From assembly GCA_023457235.1 (NCBI GenBank), contig JAEWMK010000432.1, forward strand, positions 1 through 15,724: a stretch of DNA of 15,724 nt. The letters are read 5' to 3'. The stretch comes from Bacillota bacterium (GTDB lineage Bacteria; Bacillota; Bacilli; Bacillales; Bacillaceae_J). The translations under genes were made by a program, and so were the position numbers. Within the stretch, counting starts at the first letter, position 1; every line of letters begins with the position of its first letter. Positions 12,518 through 15,724 of this stretch are shown in pieces. Below the pieces are notes generated by a model that was given only the letters and a program-made list of their open reading frames with translations, was not told where the DNA came from and made no database searches.

Positions 12518-12586
12518 CGTGCAGGTTAAGAAAGAATGAAAGCCGCGCAATTCTGGCGCCTTTTGTTCTTAAAAGGAGGAGCAATT

Positions 12587-14848
12587 ATGGTTAAAAGAGG
12601 ACGGATAATAGTTTTTTTCTTGATCGTCCTACTATTAGGAAGTCTAATGGGATTCACTTCAAATGGAATCATGAAAAACATTAAGCTTGGACTTGATCTT
12701 CAAGGCGGTTTTGAGATTTTATATGAGGTCAAGCCAATTAATGAAGGTCAAAAAGTTGACCGAGATTTATTGCTAAGTACGGTAAGTGCTTTAAATAAAC
12801 GGGTAGACGTATTAGGGGTAAGCGAACCTAATATCCAAATTGAAGGGGAGGATCGAATCCGTGTACAATTAGCGGGTGTTGAGGATCAACAACAAGCACG
12901 TGAAATCCTTTCTACACAAGCTAAACTATCATTCAGAGATGTGTTTGACCAAAAATTACTTGATGGGGCAGATTTAAAAGAAGGCGGGGCTGCTCAATCT
13001 TTTGATGATAAAAACAGACCTATAGTTACACTTACTCTTAAAGATGCAGAAAAATTTGGACAAGTTACTCAGCAAATTTTAAGCATGAAGCCAAATAACT
13101 TGATGGTTATATGGTTGGATTTCGAAGAAGGTGTTGACTCTTTTGCGGCAGAATCACAAAAAGATCCAGCGCAACAAAAGTATTTATCTGCTGCAACTGT
13201 TGACCAAGTTTTAAATACTGAAAATGTAATGATTAGCGGTAATTTTACCATTGAGGAAGCAAAAAATTTAGCTGACTTATTAAATGCAGGTTCACTTCCA
13301 GTTGAATTAAATGAAATATTCTCTACTTCAATTGGAGCACAATTTGGTAAAAACGCATTAAATGAAACCATTTATGCAGGTCTTATCGGGATTGCAATGA
13401 TTTATATCTTTATGATTGCGTATTACCGTTTCCCGGGCGTAATTGCTGTAATTACATTGACTATTTTCTTATATTTAACTCTGCTAGTCTTTGATTGGAT
13501 GAATGCCGTTCTAACATTACCGGGTATAGCAGCCCTCATTTTGGGTGTTGCAATGGCGGTTGATGCTAACATCCTCACGGCGGAGCGGATAAAAGAAGAA
13601 ATAAAAACAGGTAAATCGGTTATGGCTGCATATCGTGCAGGTAACGACCGTTCCTTTACCACAATATTTGATGCCAACATCACGATTTTAATTGCTGGTA
13701 TCGTCTTGTTTATTTATGGTACTAGTTCTGTAAAAGGCTTTGCAACAGGATTAATTATCAGTACTTTAATCAGCTTTATAACCGCAATTTATGGATCACG
13801 TTGGTTGATGGATTTATGGGTCAAAAGTCGATTGTTGGATAAGAAAACAAGCTGGTTTGGTGTTAAGAAAAGTGACATTCGCGATATCAATGAAGTTACC
13901 GAAGATGTATTTATCGTTGAAAAACGATATGAAAAATTAGATTTTATTAAGCCGCGAAAGCCATTTTTTATTGTTTCTATCGTCTCAGTCGTTGCCGGAG
14001 TCATTATTCTAATAATCTCCGGATTGAATTTAGGAATTGATTTTGCCAGCGGTGCCCGAGTTGAAATTACCGCAGCGGATCAAGCTTTGAATCAAAATGA
14101 GATAGCACAGGATTTTGAAAAACTCGGCTATGAACCAAAAGATATTACAATAGCTGGTGAAGGAAATCTTGCTATCGCGAGATTTGTTGGGGATTTTTCA
14201 CAGGATGATGTGAAAAAAGTAAAAGCTCATTTCTCCGAAAAATACGGGATGGAGCCGAATATTAGTACCGTTTCTCCAACAGTAGGTAAAGAGATCGCTA
14301 AAAATGCTTTAATTGCTACCGGTATTGCCGCGATTGGAATCGTTATTTATGTCGCGATCCGCTTTGAGTTTTATTCTGGCGTTGCGTCAATTATTGGAGT
14401 ATTATTTGCTGCTTTCCTAACGGTTGCAATCTTTAGTGTATTAAGATTAGAGGTTGATTTAACGTTCATTGCAGCCGTCTTAACCATTGTTGGTTATTCA
14501 ATTAACGATACAATTGTTACATTTGACCGGATTCGTGAGAATATGAATCGAAGAAAGCACCCAGTTAAAACATTTGATGAGCTAGCAAAAATTGTGAATA
14601 GCAGTATTATTCAAACGCTAGCAAGAACAGTTAATACAGTATTAATGGTAGTCCTAGCAGCGATTGCTTTATATATCTTTGGTGCGGAAACCATTCGTAA
14701 TTTCTCGTTTGCTCTTGTATTCGGCTTATTAGCTGGTACTTATTCGTCTATATTCATAGCAGCGCAGCTTTGGTTAATTTGGACAGCTAAAAATCTTGGC
14801 AAACCAAAAAGAAGAAAGTTCTTAGACGAACCAGATTTAGAACCTTAA
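12587..14848 (+). CDS. secDF: Fused protein-export membrane protein SecDF
   Basis: RND-type proton-driven partner of SecYEG that helps pull exported proteins across the membrane; SecD and SecF are one chain here, as in B. subtilis. ATG 12587 is chosen because AAAGGAGGAG lies just upstream at 12572-12581; an in-frame ATG at 12536 lacks an SD. The 753 residues contain the SecD N-terminal helix and 'LGLDLQGG' (34-41), and a periplasmic P1 domain. The SecD membrane block has 'VDANILTAERIKEEI' with D326, and the SecF half starts about 435 with 'LGIDFASGARVEI' (about 480-492). Next comes 'SINDTIVTFDRIREN' with R648, then a basic C-terminus. D326 and R648 correspond to the proton-path Asp and Arg known from Thermus SecDF. 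The SecF motif reads GIDFASG rather than the common GIDFTGG. Confidence 0.97.
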   Translation: MVKRGRIIVFFLIVLLLGSLMGFTSNGIMKNIKLGLDLQGGFEILYEVKPINEGQKVDRDLLLSTVSALNKRVDVLGVSEPNIQIEGEDRIRVQLAGVEDQQQAREILSTQAKLSFRDVFDQKLLDGADLKEGGAAQSFDDKNRPIVTLTLKDAEKFGQVTQQILSMKPNNLMVIWLDFEEGVDSFAAESQKDPAQQKYLSAATVDQVLNTENVMISGNFTIEEAKNLADLLNAGSLPVELNEIFSTSIGAQFGKNALNETIYAGLIGIAMIYIFMIAYYRFPGVIAVITLTIFLYLTLLVFDWMNAVLTLPGIAALILGVAMAVDANILTAERIKEEIKTGKSVMAAYRAGNDRSFTTIFDANITILIAGIVLFIYGTSSVKGFATGLIISTLISFITAIYGSRWLMDLWVKSRLLDKKTSWFGVKKSDIRDINEVTEDVFIVEKRYEKLDFIKPRKPFFIVSIVSVVAGVIILIISGLNLGIDFASGARVEITAADQALNQNEIAQDFEKLGYEPKDITIAGEGNLAIARFVGDFSQDDVKKVKAHFSEKYGMEPNISTVSPTVGKEIAKNALIATGIAAIGIVIYVAIRFEFYSGVASIIGVLFAAFLTVAIFSVLRLEVDLTFIAAVLTIVGYSINDTIVTFDRIRENMNRRKHPVKTFDELAKIVNSSIIQTLARTVNTVLMVVLAAIALYIFGAETIRNFSFALVFGLLAGTYSSIFIAAQLWLIWTAKNLGKPKRRKFLDEPDLEP

Positions 14849-14875
14849 AAAATCGGCATTTTGCCGATTTTTTTT
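14848..14875 (+). terminator. Intrinsic terminator of secDF
   Basis: AAATCGGCA 14850-14858 pairs perfectly with TGCCGATTT 14862-14870, followed by a T run to 14875. It starts directly at the secDF stop codon. Confidence 0.95.
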
Positions 14876-14946
14876 GCCCTTTTCCAAAGAAATTTTATCT
14901 CTTTATTTGGGTATTCTACACATATAGATAGACCTGAGGTGATTTT

Positions 14947-15724
14947 GTGGAAACAAACGAAAGGTTTAGGCAGGCGGAATTTGCAGCTGTCGTTGGCGTA
15001 GTAGGAAATATCGTTCTGGCCATTGTAAAAGGGATACTTGGAGTATTGGGAAACAGCCGTGCCCTTGTCGCAGATGCCGCTAATTCAGCATCGGATGTAC
15101 TAGGTTCGATTGCTGTATTTGTAGGATTAAGGGCTGCCAAACAACCTCCCGATAAAGAGCACCCTTACGGTCACGGGAAGGCAGAATCGATTGCAGCGAT
15201 CATTGTTGCTGTATTGCTTTTTATTGTTGGCATTGAAATGGGCAGAGGGTCTATTGAAGCATTTTTTCATCCGATAACAGCTCCCAATATGTTGGCTGTT
15301 TATGGTGCCTTGATTTCGATTATTATTAAAGAAATATTATTCCGTTATACGATTCGAATCGGCAGGAAAGTGAAAAGTGATGCGATCATCGTCAATGCCT
15401 ATGACCATCGTACTGACGTTTTTTCCTCCCTAGCTGCTCTTATTGGAATTGGAAGCGCGTTAGTAGGTGAGAGATTCAATATCCCGTGGCTTCAGTATGC
15501 AGATCCGTTAGCCGGTGTATTAGTTTGTTTATTAATTCTAAAAATGGCATGGACGGTTGGGTCAGAATCAATCCATAATACGATGGACCGTGTATTGCAG
15601 GAGGAAGAAACAGAAGAACTGCGGAAAACAGTTGAAAATGTTCCAAATGTTAAAAAGATCAACGAGCTTTTTGCAAGGGAGCACGGACATTATGTCATTG
15701 TGGATATTAAAATCGCTGTAGACC
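14947..15724 (+). CDS. Cation diffusion facilitator, probably Mn2+ exporter (partial, 3' end outside window)
   Basis: GTG 14947 follows GAGGTGA at 14936-14942 and opens a frame that runs off the right edge; 259 codons are visible. The protein starts (M)ETNERFRQAEFAAVVGVVGN and has the CDF layout of about six membrane helices then a cytoplasmic domain (from about 210). Helix 2 carries DAANSASD (43-50) and helix 5 'NAYDHRTD' (150-157). These give NxxxD (46/50) and DxxxD (153/157), the pair associated with manganese-exporting CDFs; zinc/iron CDFs such as FieF have HxxxD in helix 5. The HPYGHGKAES loop (72-81) is typical of the family. Closest in type to B. subtilis MneP/MneS, but I cannot choose between them. 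Probably transcribed separately, since the secDF terminator precedes it; no clear promoter seen in the 70-bp gap. Confidence 0.9.
   Translation, partial: METNERFRQAEFAAVVGVVGNIVLAIVKGILGVLGNSRALVADAANSASDVLGSIAVFVGLRAAKQPPDKEHPYGHGKAESIAAIIVAVLLFIVGIEMGRGSIEAFFHPITAPNMLAVYGALISIIIKEILFRYTIRIGRKVKSDAIIVNAYDHRTDVFSSLAALIGIGSALVGERFNIPWLQYADPLAGVLVCLLILKMAWTVGSESIHNTMDRVLQEEETEELRKTVENVPNVKKINELFAREHGHYVIVDIKIAVD

Noticed and set aside
12536..12586. Leader peptide or N-terminal extension of SecDF from ATG 12536
   Set aside because: In frame with secDF without an intervening stop, no SD, while ATG 12587 has a strong SD; it is not a separate leader ORF.
1..15724. CRISPR arrays, tRNA or rRNA genes, phage genes
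   Set aside because: No regularly spaced direct repeats, no tRNA- or rRNA-like segments and no integrase or phage structural motifs were seen; the three dispersed repeats are far apart and in mixed orientation.

Overview
The window is low-GC Firmicute DNA carrying the spore/housekeeping block of an endospore-forming Bacillaceae (a Bacillus-like genus; species not determinable from sequence alone). The spore genes safA, a YhcN/YlaJ lipoprotein (coxA-like), bofC and spoVB are interleaved with ruvAB, queA, tgt, yajC, comN and secDF. The order broadly follows the Bacillus subtilis nadA-safA-coxA-bofC-ruvAB-queA-tgt-yajC-yrzE-yrbG-spoVB-comN-secDF region. Differences are an extra nadE between safA and the lipoprotein gene, and three copies of an intergenic structured repeat.

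Layout. 1-56: C-terminal end of a gene most likely nadA, then a terminator. 120-1720: safA with a sigma-E-like promoter and a long Pro/Met/Gly-rich tail. 1723-2529: nadE with its own promoter. 2565-3316: lipoprotein gene with a sigma-G-like promoter lying inside an SD-sequestering dyad. 3348-3964: bofC. 3967-4118: repeat copy A. 4128-8853: ruvA-ruvB-DUF2905-queA, then about 200 bp of palindromic intergenic DNA, then tgt-yajC and a hairpin terminator. 8844-9605: yrzE-like membrane gene on the minus strand, flanked by inverted repeat copies B and C. 9694-10359: DUF421 gene, convergent with spoVB (10390-11979, minus). spoVB and comN (12114-12395) diverge from a shared 134-bp control region. 12417-14875: secDF with a consensus promoter followed by an intrinsic terminator-like hairpin in the leader. 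14947-15724: a CDF-family (probably Mn2+) exporter cut by the window edge.

Functional themes are spore envelope assembly (SafA, YhcN-like lipoprotein, SpoVB) and the sigma-K checkpoint (BofC), NAD synthesis (NadA end, NadE), Holliday-junction branch migration (RuvAB), queuosine tRNA modification (Tgt then QueA), protein export (YajC, SecDF) and competence mRNA control (ComN).

The most interesting non-coding signals are: (1) the three-copy, about 150-bp repeat whose paired arms differ between copies by compensatory changes while its core is identical; (2) the lipoprotein-gene leader, where read-through RNA would hide the ribosome binding site but RNA from the sigma-G-like promoter would not; (3) TTAA-bounded palindromes between queA and tgt, with a third copy of their 14-bp end in the comN promoter region; and (4) a terminator hairpin between the consensus promoter and secDF.
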